From contig JAQMRL010000003.1 in the NCBI GenBank assembly GCA_035578175.1, forward strand, positions 61,596,172 to 61,660,171: a stretch of DNA of 64,000 bases, read 5' to 3'. Below are positions 37,461 through 50,065 of this stretch, one piece after another; position 1 is the stretch's first letter, and each line of letters opens with the position of its first letter. A program made the translations under genes and the position numbers. The notes beneath the pieces are model-generated. The model saw nothing but the letters and a program-made list of their open reading frames with translations. It did not search any database and was not told the DNA's origin. Source of the DNA: Catonia carolina. Taxonomy: Eukaryota > Arthropoda > Insecta > Hemiptera > Achilidae.

Positions 37461-39346
37461 GCTTAAGATCAGTAATGTGAACAGACTTTAATAACAAAGT
37501 TAATTTGTAAGGAAGACAAGGTAAATAGAATTATTCCATTGATTGTAATCTGGCTCAACGATTTGCATTTCACTCGGATACATCCCTAAGCAAAACACCT
37601 ACAGATTTTTTTTCAGTTGAACATAAGTATAAATATCTAAAAGAAAAGAGTAATCACATTTTCCAATCACCCAGTTGTATATAATCACATAAAGGGAACA
37701 ACCGATAGAAGAGTGAAAAACCCATGGTTTACTTCGTATTACCTCTTATTATCATACAGATCTAATGTCTCCCTATAAGGGAGCAAACCGCATGTTAACA
37801 TATGTTATTATTATTATTATTGTTACTATTATCTTATGCCATTACATTACATTACTACAAATACTAATATACAAGATAGACATCACCTTATAGAGTCATA
37901 TTTAACGATTAGAATATACAATAAACAAACATAATAAGAAAGAAATTTTATATCAGTTATTAATAAACGATTTTATAAATTTATATCCCAAGTAATTACT
38001 GGTTACTCCAATTTAAATAACTAGCATAACAAAAAATAAAATATATATTAACTAATCTTACAAGATACTTTTTAAAGTTAAATATCCGATAATGACTAAT
38101 TTTAAAATTTTATAGGATAAAATTATTTTTTCTTCTTCAAGGAATACATAGAGACCGGTTAAGATTATCAAAGAAGTGGCCAAAGATGAAAACTAAATTC
38201 ATATAATTAATGCCTAGACTACTAAAAAACCAATTACTTATAATATATCAAGTATAAAAACGAAAATTACTATAAATATTGAAGCCAATATGACGTTTTA
38301 TTTATTGATTTTTATAATGGGAATTTGTCCGTTTAAATTAATAGTAATCTATATAATATTTTTTATCCTGATTCATATAATCATCGTGTTTATGAAGCAA
38401 CAGTTACTGTTCCTAATACCTTATTAGTACAAAAAGATTTCTATACGTTTGTTTGTGAATAATTACAGACAACTTTTTTATAAATTCATTATGTTACGTA
38501 GAAATATCTATAGATTTGTTAATATTAAAAGGTAATTAAGTTAATAATTTGTTGTTATATTTTTTGGGAGTCGAACCGGATTTTTTATTTATAGTTTAAG
38601 TAACTATGTAACAATTATTACTGGAATATTGCCTAAAAGTTAATTATAATTGTTATATAAAAATTAATATATATGTGATATTTTTTTCGTAATATAAAAT
38701 AAATATTAATAGATACAGTGCTCTTAGGTAAATTGCGTAAGTGTATTGTTTTACGTGACAGTAAAAATTTTTTTTATTAAATTTATTTATTTATTTAAAG
38801 GGAAATAAGATCCTGAAGAAAATAATTGAGGAGATATAACAAGAAGGAGAAGAAGGGAGAGATTAAAGAAAAGAAAGTAGAAGGTAAAAAACATTTTGAT
38901 TAATGCCGTCAATAAATAAACAAAAATGAAATTAATCAACATCACACAACGTATGCTACTTGTCTCTGCTCAGTTGTCAGAGCTAATCTATTGACATATG
39001 AATTTAGTTCAGTTAAACTTAAACTAGACGCTATGAAACTTAAAGTAAGTACGTTTAGTTCCTCTAAAAAAGTTATTAAATAATTTTATATGAAAAAATT
39101 GTTACACATTCTGTTTTTCTACTAAACTAATCAATGAAATTTACCGTGCTTTGTAAGCACTGGTTTAAAATAACTTAAATACTGCGGGTAATTGTGAATA
39201 AAATACTGATTTTAATTCTTGATTAACAACACGCAAAGATAATAATTGTACATGACACGTTATACACCCATTCATTAAGCTAAATTATGTTTACTATATA
39301 AAATATTTTTCAAAAGAATCTCAGTAAAAATACAGTAAAGTCTATA

Positions 39347-39379
<33 letters not shown>

Positions 39380-40141
39380 CATATATATATATATTTTTTT
39401 TTTATTTTTATGTAATGTTGCAAAAACTAAGCATTCTAGATTTCATTCAATAATTATTTTTATTTAAATAACAGAAAAATAATTAATATCTGCACTGAAT
39501 GCGGATAAAATACTAAGAAGGAACAAATTAGATTCATTCAATTAATGATATTCAATATAATTTTTATTATTATAATTTAATCACTTTCATAACACTAGTT
39601 CAGAGGATCCGTGCGAATTAATTCGCACAATGTTTTTGGGTTTTAAATCCTTTTCTTAAAATAAATGATCTAAGTTAACAACAAACTTGACCGTTCTTAG
39701 AAGAACGGTGAGTAACGACTAAAGCACAGTAAGTAGTACGATAGTTTCATCCTGAAAAGAACGATTTTAAACTGAAACTTTAAATAAAACAACGTTAACC
39801 CAATGTCTAATACCGACTAAGTATGTTGTGCATGAGAAGAGAGATGACACATATCCTGTATGCATATGGAATATGGCTATAGAGGTGGTAAATGTGGAAG
39901 AACCCCATTAAATTACGCTGTATTAACGCTACGTTGTTAACGAAATTTACACTTTTTATCTTCGTAAAAAGAAACTCATATTAGCATGAATTTCAAGTTT
40001 AGAACTTTTGGGAAAATCAGGAAAGAATTCTCTGTAAAATCGTTAAAATTATGAAAATCCGTTCCGTAGAACTCTTTATTTAGGAGTTAATCGAATTTTC
40101 GTTATAATACTTTGGAAGTGATTTTGCGTTTTACATATTGA
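37461..40141. other. AT-rich stretch, nothing assigned
   Basis: About 2.7 kb with an ATT-type run near 37805 and the TA microsatellite annotated separately. No gene seen. Confidence 0.5.
39345..39394. repeat. (TA)n microsatellite
   Basis: About 50 bp of alternating TA with one C interruption, followed by a T-run. Confidence 0.9.
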
Positions 40142-40424
40142 CCCAGTGGGTTGGTCTAGAGGTAAAGTCGTCGCCGTGAGTTAGCTGTTTAACAGCTGAT
40201 TTTAGAGACGAAGGTTCTTAGTTCAAATCCTGGTAAAAGTAGGTTACTTTTATACGGATTTGAATACTAGACAGTGGTTGCCGGTGTACTTTGATCGTTG
40301 GGGTTCACAGACTACACCTCATTTACACGTCATACACATCATCCTCATTTCATTGGTCATGGGGTTTCTTATTGTTCTGAATTGAACAGTTAGCATTGTA
40401 CAAATATTAGGAATTAAAAAATAT
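40142..40424 (+). mobile_element. SINE A copy 4, internal deletion
   Basis: Plus-orientation head with GGTTGGTCTAGAGG (A box), AGCTGTTTAACAGCT, and the B-box region AGTTCAAATCC. About 50 bp between ttggggtt and agactac is missing compared with copies 1 and 5. The tail attaaaaaatatat runs into the B insertion. Confidence 0.8.
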
Positions 40425-40434
40425 ATATTTAAAG
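40425..40434. repeat. TSD of retroposon B (left)
   Basis: atatttaaag, repeated exactly at 40769-40778. Confidence 0.75.
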
Positions 40435-40768
40435 GGCTAAAATAAATAGTTCTGTTTCTTGTCACATGGTCAGCCAATTAAATGACTGAATCATTTAAGA
40501 ACAGAAGAGGTAGAGGTGTAAAAGACACTAATCAGAGTTATCTTCTTTGAAAGTAATGAATTTCATTATACAGCAAGACCCTGTGGTGAATGAAGTGAAG
40601 GTGTCATTTGCAGAGTGGAAAATATGTGCTTTTCAGAGGGCCCGGCATGCTGATAAGTGAACTTTTCCATTCAGTGAGGAAGGCAATGGTAAACCACCTC
40701 ACTCCTCGTTTTACTTAGTAAAACCTCTACAGGTTCAAACCAGCCTTTTGGCTGATGACCTAAACAAC
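40435..40768 (+). mobile_element. Retroposon B, 5'-truncated
   Basis: Begins inside B at ggctaaaataaatagttctg and ends ggctgatgacctaaacaac, framed by an exact 10-bp TSD. The truncation plus TSD is direct evidence that B moves by target-primed reverse transcription. It sits at the A/T-rich tail of SINE A copy 4. Confidence 0.85.
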
Positions 40769-40778
40769 ATATTTAAAG
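40769..40778. repeat. TSD of retroposon B (right)
   Basis: Exact copy of 40425-40434. Confidence 0.75.
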
Positions 40779-42039
40779 ATTAGTCATTCTTATGGTTGCA
40801 ATGTTTTTTTCAATATTTGAAGAGACCACGAGAAAAAAGGGGAAATATAAACTTTTTGTGTTTTCTAGATTGGCACACTTTTATAAACTTTAAAAAGCAT
40901 TATTTTTCTGCATTAATGTCATTATAAAGTAATGGGAACAGTCAATGGAATAGTACCGTTTGAAAACACGGCCTACACAAAAAGAAAAAAGAAAGTAAGG
41001 GGAAATATCAGATTGGTTACTGTATTTTCCACATGAATTTTTGAGTCCATTGGTCGTTATTCCCAGTCCGGTTTTGGTTACTTTTCCTTTTAGTGTTTTG
41101 TGAGGAGGAAACCAGGAAGTATTTTAATAAGCTCTCGGTGATGATACTGGGAGAAACAAAAGAAAACTGGAAAAACAGATAAGAAGAACAAAAAAATCGA
41201 CATAACTACTTGGAACTTTGATTTTTCTTTTCAGGAAGTAATTTAATGAGCTCTCGAAGTAAAAAATAAAGAAAACTAGAAGAAGAGATAAGACGAAGAG
41301 AAAATATACATAACTACTTGGAACTTTGATTTTTCTTTTGTACAGATAAATAAGTAAATTTAATGTTTTTACACAAACAATGCATTGTTATTTCAAGCCA
41401 TTACTCTGATATTCCCCCTTTTTCTCTGCCAAAGAAGGCAAAAAAGGCTGTAAATTTTATGACTATTTGTATCACAAAAATGTAATTCTAGTGTATATTT
41501 TTATCAATCTGGTTAACTATACAGTATTATAATGTATAATGTAAAAAAATTAAAATGATTGAACGTAAAATCAGTCATTTCAGAAACATCAAATGTCACT
41601 ATTTTTTTAGATAATGAGTTAAGAATTGGTTTTTCATTTTATGCATGTAGACTCACAATTCCATGTAGAAATAACATATACGTAACACATTTTGTAATGT
41701 ATTTACAATACAGCTGATATTTATTGTCCTAGCAGAAAGATCATGTCAAAAAGATCACCAGTTTTTATTTTAACTTCCTGAAAACTAACTGTTTGTGACG
41801 TGATATTTCTGAAATGATCGATACTTAACTTTAGATTCAATGAAAAAATTGACTTCAGAAAAATTAAAAAAGTTATTATCTCTATTTTTTCCTGTAGATT
41901 GTTCATTTATGCAGCAATTTTTTCTTCCATTAATTTAAAATGAATGGAGGATAATAATTACTGTACTAATAAAATGGATTGTCATAGTTCATTTATACAG
42001 TATATTAAATGTAATATGCATTTACAATGATTCGAGTAA
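40779..42039. other. AT-rich stretch with imperfect duplication
   Basis: The block acttggaactttgatttttctttt occurs near 41210 and again near 41316, with gaagagataag-like sequence before each, so about 100 bp is imperfectly duplicated. Nothing else assigned. Confidence 0.4.
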
Positions 42040-42235
42040 AAAAAAACCAGAAGAAGTCATTCTCCTATGTAAAGGATGGTTACAGGAGGCAAGCAGTCTG
42101 GCTGTAAGAATATTGTGACCGTTGAAGAAGCATTATGTAGTAGCAAGAGATTGGAATCTGGTGACGACAAGTAGAAGCAAAGAAAAATAGTAATAAGAAT
42201 AAGAAGAAAGAATGAAAAGAAGAAGAAGAAGCATC
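42040..42235 (+). other. Possible LINE 3' end, unclassified
   Basis: A segment that ends in (GAA)n-like repeats (42190-42235) is preceded by a frame containing GYRRQAVWL and, in another frame, HYVVARDWNLV. The tail style matches LINE ends elsewhere in the window, but no diagnostic motif is present. Confidence 0.25.
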
Positions 42236-43303
42236 AGCGCCTAATCAAGAGAGTGTCGTTATTTATGGTGCCCAAAAACAGGAGAGGTTCAATATTTAAA
42301 TCAATTTAACACACTCAGTTCCAAACAAGGCTGAAGAAAACGACACTCGCTGTCTCTGTCGCTGGCATTGATAAACGCGAACAAATTTTTAAAGTAGGAA
42401 CGTAAAGTGGAGAGAGTATTGTAAACGGACATATCTGAGATCTCGAACCGAGTATACCGCGCGGTGGAGTCCAGACAAATAACAGACTATTTATTAGTTT
42501 TACGTTCGCATTAACAATCAACTACTCGTGGTGCGATGTCTAATCCCATACGAAGCATATCCATTCGGTTCCTCTTAACCCTTTATATCCTTTGTCACTC
42601 GTTATCGTCCCCTTTCTTAAAAGGATGTTTATCCTTTAACTTACTGTCTTCCACATTGCATGAAACAATGTGATACATGGATTTTCTGCAGGTGGTAGAC
42701 TGTAATAAGAAAAACGAGAAAAGATTTTTACATCTTGCTGCCATTATAACTCTAAAAACCTATAAATTATTAAGAAAATATTAAATTTACTTCAGTTCCT
42801 TGAAATACAAATCGTTCACAGAATTTTTAATAACTGTTTCAAATCATTCACATATCCTTAAAACGATGACAATGTAAAGATTTCGTTGAAAAGTGGTAAC
42901 TTCAAAGGGCTAAAAAAAATTAATCCTTATGATCAAATCACTGTTCCCTTATTAATACAGTATTTGGTCTTAATTTTTTTTTTTTTTGGCTTTAACTCTA
43001 TTTTTTATTTACAACTGTACAGTTTTTTAAAGCACAACTAGAAAATGAGCTGATAAATGATCAGGAATGGCGTGAGTGTGACGTGAATGTAAATCGATCC
43101 AGTGACCGATTTCGGCGTGAAATTTTACAAGAAATGTGGTGCCATGATAATAATAAACTATGATAATATGATTTATAAACTATGATGATGGACGAGTTTT
43201 TTTATGAAATGATTTTAAACAGACATGACAAGTTAAATTGAAATGTGTTTTATGGTGGTCGGAGAAGATTTATTCAATTTAAAGTAAGTTTTAAAATAAT
43301 CTA
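42236..43303. other. Unassigned stretch, partly less AT-rich
   Basis: The part at 42310-42560 is GC-richer. The minus-strand frame 42315-42521 has no recognised motif. Confidence 0.35.
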
Positions 43304-43612
43304 GACCCAACAGGTTGACTTAGGAATAAAGTCAGCTGTTTAACAGCTGATTTTTAAAGACGAAGGTTCCTGTTCAAATCCTAGTAAAGGTAGTTACTTT
43401 TATACTGATTTGAATACCAGACAGTGGTTACCGGCGTACTTTGATGGTTCTGGTTTAATTAACCATACTCTCTCAGAAATGGTCTGCCTGGGTCTGTACA
43501 AGACTACACTTCATTTACACGTCATACACATCATCTTCATCTCACTTGGGTCATGGGGTTGCTTATTGTTCTGAATTGAACAGATTGCAATGTACACACA
43601 TTAGGGATAAAA
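43304..43612 (+). mobile_element. SINE A copy 5
   Basis: Plus-orientation SINE A with an eroded A-box region (caggttgacttaggaataaag), intact AGCTGTTTAACAGCT, B-box region TGTTCAAATCC, full body and tail acacattagggataaaaaaa. The frame at 43546-43746 is a shadow. Confidence 0.8.
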
Positions 43613-43752
43613 AAATTATTATGAGAGGTTTACTTCCAGAAGACTTGGCTTTGTTAGAAATTCAGTTTTTCAAGATCTGCTTCAGAAACATTGCATTCAA
43701 ATTTAATTTAAAAATTATTTATTTCGCTTATAGATTGTACCTTTAATTCTTT

Positions 43753-44185
43753 TTAACCCTTTATTGGTCTTTGGTAAGTATACTTACCACTAGCAATAAA
43801 GTCGGTTTTATTTAAGAATAAGCTATGCAGTTGAACATTATTGGAATTTTATGGTGTTCTAGATTTTCTGGTTAGTAGGCTACCCACAGATTGAAATTAG
43901 CGCGTAGAGACCACTTGCTTCGTGAGTTCCACGAATGTGGTAAGGATTCATACCAGCGTACCCTACCGTGTTGTTTTGTAGTTACTTTTGTACAGTGCTT
44001 AGAAAATTCAAGTTTTTTACGGGAGAGCAAGCTTTCATGCTAATATAAAGTTAAGATAAGTTTATTTTAAACATTTTTTGTTACACAGTACTACAAGTTA
44101 TTTTAATTAGCATTCTTACCAATAAACACTATGTGATTCCAATTTCAATAAACGTTCTTTGGTAAGTATACTTACCAGGGCATGA
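43753..44185 (+). mobile_element. piggyBac-like MITE copy 2
   Basis: Starts at TTAA (43753-43756) with CCCTTTATTGGTCTTTGG followed by the 16-bp palindrome GGTAAGTATACTTACC. It ends with the same palindrome and AGGGC next to ATGA, a probable mutated TTAA. It aligns along its length, in opposite orientation, with the element at 11.07-11.50 kb, about 425 bp against 433 bp. Non-coding. Confidence 0.65.
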
Positions 44186-45019
44186 CATCAAAAAAATAAA
44201 TATCTCACTGTTCTGGCACTAGAAATACATTATTCAAGTTCCTGTATTCAGAGTACCTACCACCATTAAACCTACCAGAAAAAATTTACCGAAAGTTAGG
44301 GTGACATAAAAACTTTTTAGTTCGTCAACTGCATACTAACTCCTCCCCAATGACTAAAGAGAGTAAAAACCAAAAACTCTATTACGTTTGGAACAGATAC
44401 CAAATTAGCTTTTAAATACGTATACTTTAAATAATAATATCTTCCAAATAACTACTTGCTAAACATTAAGCAATAAAATATTTTTATTATTTTATTAACG
44501 AAAGTAATATTATTGGGTGATCTACTTCTTCAAATTATACACTTTCGCCATTATTATCATCAAACTTGTCACTGTATTTTATTTTAAAGAAACAAATAAA
44601 TTAATAAAAAGAAAAAAATATATAAAACAAAGTGTATTAAAAATAATCATAGTCTATTATTATTGTTGACAATAATTAATGTATGCAATATAGGATGTAT
44701 GCTTTATGGATGCAATATATTCCACATTTTATTGATATTGAATGATGGAAAAGAGCTAAAGAATGATGAAACTGACGACTCTATAAAAATAATTACTTGT
44801 TTTCACAGTAACAATACGTTTACGTGTATGACACTATGTGACTTATGACTCAATAATATATTTTATGACAAAATATATAAACTAGCTACAATAATGTATT
44901 ATTATTATCTTTTATTATGTAGAAAGAGGAGTCACTTTCATGTTTTAACTGCACAAACTATGTTTACGTACGAATTTTCATTAAATAAATATAAAATTAT
45001 ATACCATAATTTTTGTCAA
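44186..45019. other. AT-rich stretch, nothing assigned
   Basis: No supported feature. Confidence 0.5.
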
Positions 45020-45235
45020 TATAGGTTTTTTTTAATACTTTGAAGGCCTCATTGGACCGCTTTAGTTCATAGCCTGGTAAGCTCATTTTTTGTTTTTAAT
45101 CTTCTTGCTGCACTTTTGCAGTTCTTTCCCTTCTATCTTGTACCGCCAATATGTCTTCAAGGCTTTTGCCTTTCTGCTTCGGAAAACACTGCTCTTCTAG
45201 CCACCTTTCTTTTCTGTTAGAATCTGGTTACAGGT
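45020..45235 (-). mobile_element. LINE 3' end fragment
   Basis: The plus strand begins with a T-run followed by gaaggcctcattggaccgct, close to gaggccacaatggaccact at the 3' end of the 49-kb LINE. Upstream on the minus strand lies a lysine/arginine-rich remnant. Read as an old member of that LINE family. Confidence 0.5.
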
Positions 45236-45474
45236 TATTTATTGTAAAATTTTCATGAATTACCCTATACATTTCAGGCAAGTGCAGGAGGCCCTGGAAA
45301 ATCTGAACTAATTAAATCCGCAGCTGTTCGGATTATCAAGGATTCAATTTAAAGAAACAGGATAGAATCAAGAGAAGTTTTGAAAGCCTAAATAAGTCCC
45401 GTAACTCTTTTTATTTTTATACAAACAACGCTTTTATTACGGTATTGATACAAACATTTAAAAATAATTTTACA

Positions 45475-45502
45475 ACCGTATTTACTCGCATAATTTACGC
45501 AT
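45475..45502 (+). repeat. Left TIR of pogo/Tigger-like element
   Basis: accgtatttactcgcataat and the next bases match, inverted, the right end at 47350-47377 with about three differences. Confidence 0.7.
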
Positions 45503-45987
45503 CTTAATTTTTTGGATAAATTCTAGACAAAACATTTTTTGGAAGTTCAGATTGTTTTAAGTTCAAAGGATTGATTGAAGAAGTTCAGGTTGTATTTCAT
45601 ACGGGTAAAGCTAAACAAATACATTTTTTCCGAACAACACATTTTACAAAAACAAAAATCAGCAAAAGGCTGAGACACAACCTTTTGCCTCCTAATCTAA
45701 TCAAAACAATTATTTCCATATAATCCATTTTACCGAAATAAAATAAAGGCTGAGTAGCGAAAAAATTCTACAGAAAGAATGGTTGAATTGCGTCCTTGCT
45801 CTGCGGTAGATTTCCATATCTATTCATAAGAACAGTCATAGTTTACCTCTCCTTTGAAATGGTAATATCGTGTAGGCTTTCCGAGCGACTGTTACGGTAG
45901 TGTAGTGCTTCATTACGGTAATACCTGTCGGTATTTATTCGGTTACCGGTACTTTTAATATGCCATAGTTTTACTGTGGCATTCAAA

Positions 45988-46882
45988 ATGCTTGTAATAA
46001 AGTTTGCGGAAGAAAAAGGACAATCGTGCGAAAGAAAATTCAGTGTTAGCGAGGGACATGTTCATTATTGGGGGAAATAGAAAGTTGCTCTTCTTAGAGC
46101 TGATAGTGATAAACGTGTTTTACAAAGACCAAAGCATGTTAAGTATACTGATTTGGAAAAGGAACTTATAAAATTCATACACGATTTACGAAACAACTGC
46201 TTTACCGTCTCTCATAAAATTATTATTCACCATGCTTTTGAATTAGTCAGAAATTCGAGTATTCCTTTAACAGAATTTAAATCAAGTAGAGAGTGGGTTA
46301 CAAGGTTTATGAAACGAAACTTTTCACTACGAAGAGGTACATCAGTTTGTCAAAGACTACCAAAGGATTATACAGACGAAAAAATTTCTTTCAACTCAGC
46401 GTTATATAATTCACACTTTGAAAGATATTGTACGGTTTGTCTTAAAACAACACAGCACAACAGAACACAACGGTAGACAAGAAAGGATCATCTAGCGTAG
46501 TAACCCGCACTTCAGGATTAAAAAAGCAACGCTGTAAGTTCATGCTTGCTGTACCAGCAGACGGCAATATACTTCTGCCATACATATTTTTCAAACGAAA
46601 AATAGTACCGAAAGGAATGATATTTCCGTTAGGAATTCATGTTACTGTTCAAGAAAAAGGATGGATGGAGGACAAATTAGTAATTAACTGGGTGGAAAAA
46701 TGTGGAAAAGTCGTTCTGGATGGCTATTGCAACATCCGGCTCTTCTTGTTGTTGATAGTTTCCGCGAACATTTAATGCCAAATATAAAGGATTCTTTGAA
46801 GGAAGCAAAGACCGATATATGTGGCTACTGTGACAAAAAGTTTCAAAAAGACATGCTTCTCAAACACCCTGGATGGAAGTGA
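45988..46882 (+). pseudogene. pogo/Tigger-like transposase relic
   Basis: Translation from ATG 45988 gives an N-terminal helix-turn-helix-like start (KFAEEKG, FSVSE), an in-frame TAG at 46078-46080, then the CENP-B-like DNA-binding part (FKSSREWVTRFMKRN, SLRRGTSVCQRLPKD) up to a stop at 46476. A second frame from about 46470 gives TVDKKGSSSVV and FFKRKIVPKGM. After another shift comes LLVVDSFREHL, which holds the second catalytic Asp. The segments with the first and third catalytic residues are deleted. It cannot make an active enzyme. Confidence 0.8.
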
Positions 46883-47349
46883 GGATGCATGTGTTGGCTT
46901 GATTGTGACGATGATGGCAATACGGGAACTGGAGTCACAGAGATAATGAATCTTCAGATAACATCGACAAAATAAAAGAAAAAACATTAGAAAATATACA
47001 AAAATTGTTGTAATTACATTAATGAGTAATTTAATTGAGATTTTATTCATTTAACAGCGGATCTTTTGCGGTACTGTGGAAACTATGTTGGAAGCTATAC
47101 CGAAGATTTTAATACTCGGCCTGATTAGAATACAAGTAAAATTAAATGATTTGTTAAAATGAAGTAAAACTTTCTAAAATATAGCTAAACATTTTAATTC
47201 ATGTTTATTTCATGTAGTGCCCAATATGCCCATTTTTCTTCATATTTATTTCATGTAGTGCCTTATAGGCCAAAATTTTACAATAATATGTGCATTAGTT
47301 GAAATTCCCCGCGTAATTTACGCACCACGTTTGTCGGCGTAAGAAAAAG

Positions 47350-47377
47350 TGCGTGAATTACGCGAGTAAATATGGTA
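47350..47377 (-). repeat. Right TIR of pogo/Tigger-like element
   Basis: tgcgtgaattacgcgagtaa and the next bases are the inverted counterpart of 45475-45502. Confidence 0.7.
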
Positions 47378-49154
47378 CAATGGTTTCTTCAAAAACTAAG
47401 TGATTTTTGTCTCTTTCTTTAAAGTTAGTGATTTTTCTGCTGCGTCTTTTTGTATTTGAGCTAATAAAAATAGTTTGTGCGGTAGAATGTCATTCTCTGT
47501 TGCCCATGGAATACAAGTATTAAAACATTTTATTGCTCGTTCGTGTTTTACGCTTTTCGCTTCGCGCCTAATTCAGTTTCATCATCATCGTAATCCAAAC
47601 CGAACCTATTAATATACATATAAGCATATATCATTGTACTTCTGCTATAGTATGCGTTGGTGTATTTATTGATGTTTTTAAGTAAAATTGATGTTACTAT
47701 TTACTTTTAACTTAAAATTAATTGTTGCAGTATTCTTGTAGTGTGTTCTTCTTCTTTTCAGCAAGCCTCTCCATTCCCAAGGTTGGCGAACATCATGGCG
47801 ATGCGTACTTTATTGGTAGCTATCCGAAATAGTTCTTCTGAGCTTTTGTTAAACCATAATCTCAGGTTGGCCATCCATGAAATTCTTTTGCGTTATTTGC
47901 ATTGGCAAGAGAAAGTTTTGGGAATGTTTCATACCAGATTTTTGAAATAAAAAGTTATTTAGAGAGGAATTCTTGTAGTCTACACTGTAAAAAGACTCAT
48001 CGATAAAATAATTCTTTAGAATTTTTCTAAATGAATGAAAATTAGCACAAATTTATAAAATTAAAAAAAATTATTTATCTATTTTTCACTCTACCTCTTT
48101 TAACTAAAAAATAAAAGTGTCGTAGTTATCAATGTAGTTGTAGTTATCATAGAAAGTATCATTGAAATTCTGAATACTTTCATGAAATAATAGTTTAGAA
48201 TCACTCTCAGTGACCCTGAAGCAGCAAGGGTTATTTTACTTCAATTTGAATAACTGTCAAATTGTTTAAATATTTATTTAACCTGATAAATTCTCATATC
48301 ATTAACGTATAAACCTCCAAGTTCTATTCTTAAAGTTTACTTCGTGTCCACCTTTCACAAAAATTTGTTCATTTTCCTTTTTTTATCAAGGATCATTGTA
48401 AAATTTAGTACCATACCATTAATAAGAATAAAAGACAAATGAAAGTGGATAAATTACTACAATATATTTTAAAATGTATTTACATTCAGTGGATATATCT
48501 CACCTCAGATGAATAACCACAACTATTAGTCATGAGTCTCGTCCAGCACTGTTCTAATACTATAGAAGATATTTAAAAAAACCACCTTTTAACACGTACA
48601 ACAAACTGAATACAAAATACAAATACAGTACTGACGACCAGTGAACATTTATGGAATCTAATCCATACGGCAGCAGTAATACATAAAATACAGCATTATG
48701 CAGTACATAAGATGAATGTGAAAATATGGATGCATGCAAGATCGCTGTTAACATCTGCCGTTTATTTCTCATTCCATCCTTGAAGGTTAGGTACATAAGT
48801 ATATAAATTAAATACATAAATATTCTATGTGATTTCCGGTTTATTTGTCATTCATAACCACTATTTTATCTTATTTTATTATTTAAATGTAATATTTAAG
48901 TGCATTCTTATTTATTGGCTGTTAAAATAATTCATTTTAATTTCACTTCTATTACAGTGATTAATTTTTAAGAACAATCGAATCAATAATTTCAATTTAC
49001 ATGACCAATTTACATGGTGTGTTCTGTGTTAAAGAATTCGTAGACTATTTATTTGTGTTTTTCCTCCAAATTACAACCTTGTAATAAACTACCGCATTCT
49101 TAAACTCTACCTCTTATAACTAAAAAATAAAAGAATCTGATCATTACTGTTTGA
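47378..49154. other. AT-rich stretch with a short D fragment
   Basis: Positions 47895-47950 (attggcaagagaaagttttg, then gtttcatacc) match the first ~50 bp of repeat D in minus orientation. The rest shows no supported feature; the frames 47741-47950 and 48560-48817 lack domains. Confidence 0.45.
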
Positions 49155-49170
49155 TTATAAAATGTTTATT
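49155..49170. repeat. TSD of the split LINE (left)
   Basis: ttataaaatgtttatt occurs exactly here and at 61146-61161, nearly 12 kb apart, flanking both pieces of one LINE. Confidence 0.85.
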
Positions 49171-50065
49171 TATTTTTTTTTTTACTTGTGAGGCCACAAT
49201 GGACCACTTCAGCCACAACATGAAAGACTCTGCTTCGATCTCTGAGCCTTGATCTTTACCCAGTATTCCCTCATTCTTTGTGATCTCTGAGCCCGGAGTT
49301 CTTCCGTCACCCTCTGCACTCTTCTAGTCTTGGTTTCCGGTTCCAAAGCCAGATCCTTCAACTTTCTATAACTTTCAGACTTGAACCTCACATCCTCCAG
49401 CGTCAACCCCAACCTTTCCAAGTCCTCCTTGACCTCCTTCGTCCAGTTCAAACCGATTTTAAAATCCCAGACACTTTCAATAAGCCGTCTAAGTACTCTG
49501 TTCTCCGGTGTTCTAAGGATATGGCCCAAAAAGGAGATTCGTTTTTTCCTAATTGTGTCTAGTATTGGCTCCGAAATTTTATAGACTTCATTATTTGGTA
49601 GCAGTCTCCAACTATTATCTTTGTATATTCTCTTACCAATACAGGTTCTAAGGATTCTTCGTTCTAACGTCAGGATTCTGTGGGTTTTAGTTTTTTGTGA
49701 CAGTTTTGTTAGGGTCTCTCCACAGTAAGTCACTGCAGGTTGTATTGCCGTTTTGTAATGTCTTACCTTTGTATTTACCGACATTGACTTCTTGTTGTAT
49801 GTGGTGTGGGTGATGAACTGAGCTCACATTAACTTTTTGGTCCTTTCCGCCCAGGCTTCCCTGTCATTGCAACTCATGTTCAATACCTCCCCCAAGTACT
49901 TGAAATTCCGTACCACTTCTATTACTTGACCTCCCACTGAAATCCTGGGGTCCATGTTAGTGTTCCCAATTATTTTCGTCTTCTCGAAGGAGATCTTGAG
50001 TCCAAACCTTGCCGCTAACCGTCCTAAGCTTGTTACTTGTTTCTTTAGTTCCTCTACAGACCCAC
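49171..50065 (-). pseudogene. Split LINE, C-terminal part
   Basis: The minus-strand frame continues, from 50065 down, the reverse transcriptase that starts at 61145. It reads SVEELKKQVTSLGRLAARFG, KISFEKTKII, FKYLG, one TGA stop at about 49821-49823, then AIQPAVTYCGETL, RRILRTCIGKR, KRISFLGHILR and a C-terminal REYWVKIKAQRSK before the stop at 49209. A short 3' UTR and A-run (T-run on plus, 49171-49183) end it. The order suits an RTE-like LINE, but the clade is not settled. Apart from one stop and the LTR insertion it reads intact, so it is fairly young. Confidence 0.8.
50062..50065. repeat. 4-bp TSD of the LTR element (left)
   Basis: ccac, matching 60952-60955. Removing one copy together with the LTR element restores an uninterrupted LINE reading frame across the site, which confirms the junction. 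Confidence 0.8.

Larger units (their letters stand above)
45475..47377 (+). mobile_element. Decayed pogo/Tigger-like DNA transposon
   Basis: A 1.9-kb block between inverted ends that carries a broken transposase in the middle. A second, shorter copy of the TIR core (GCGTAATTTACGCACC, about 47313-47328) lies inside the right end. The target duplication is not clear. Only one copy is present in the window. Confidence 0.7.
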
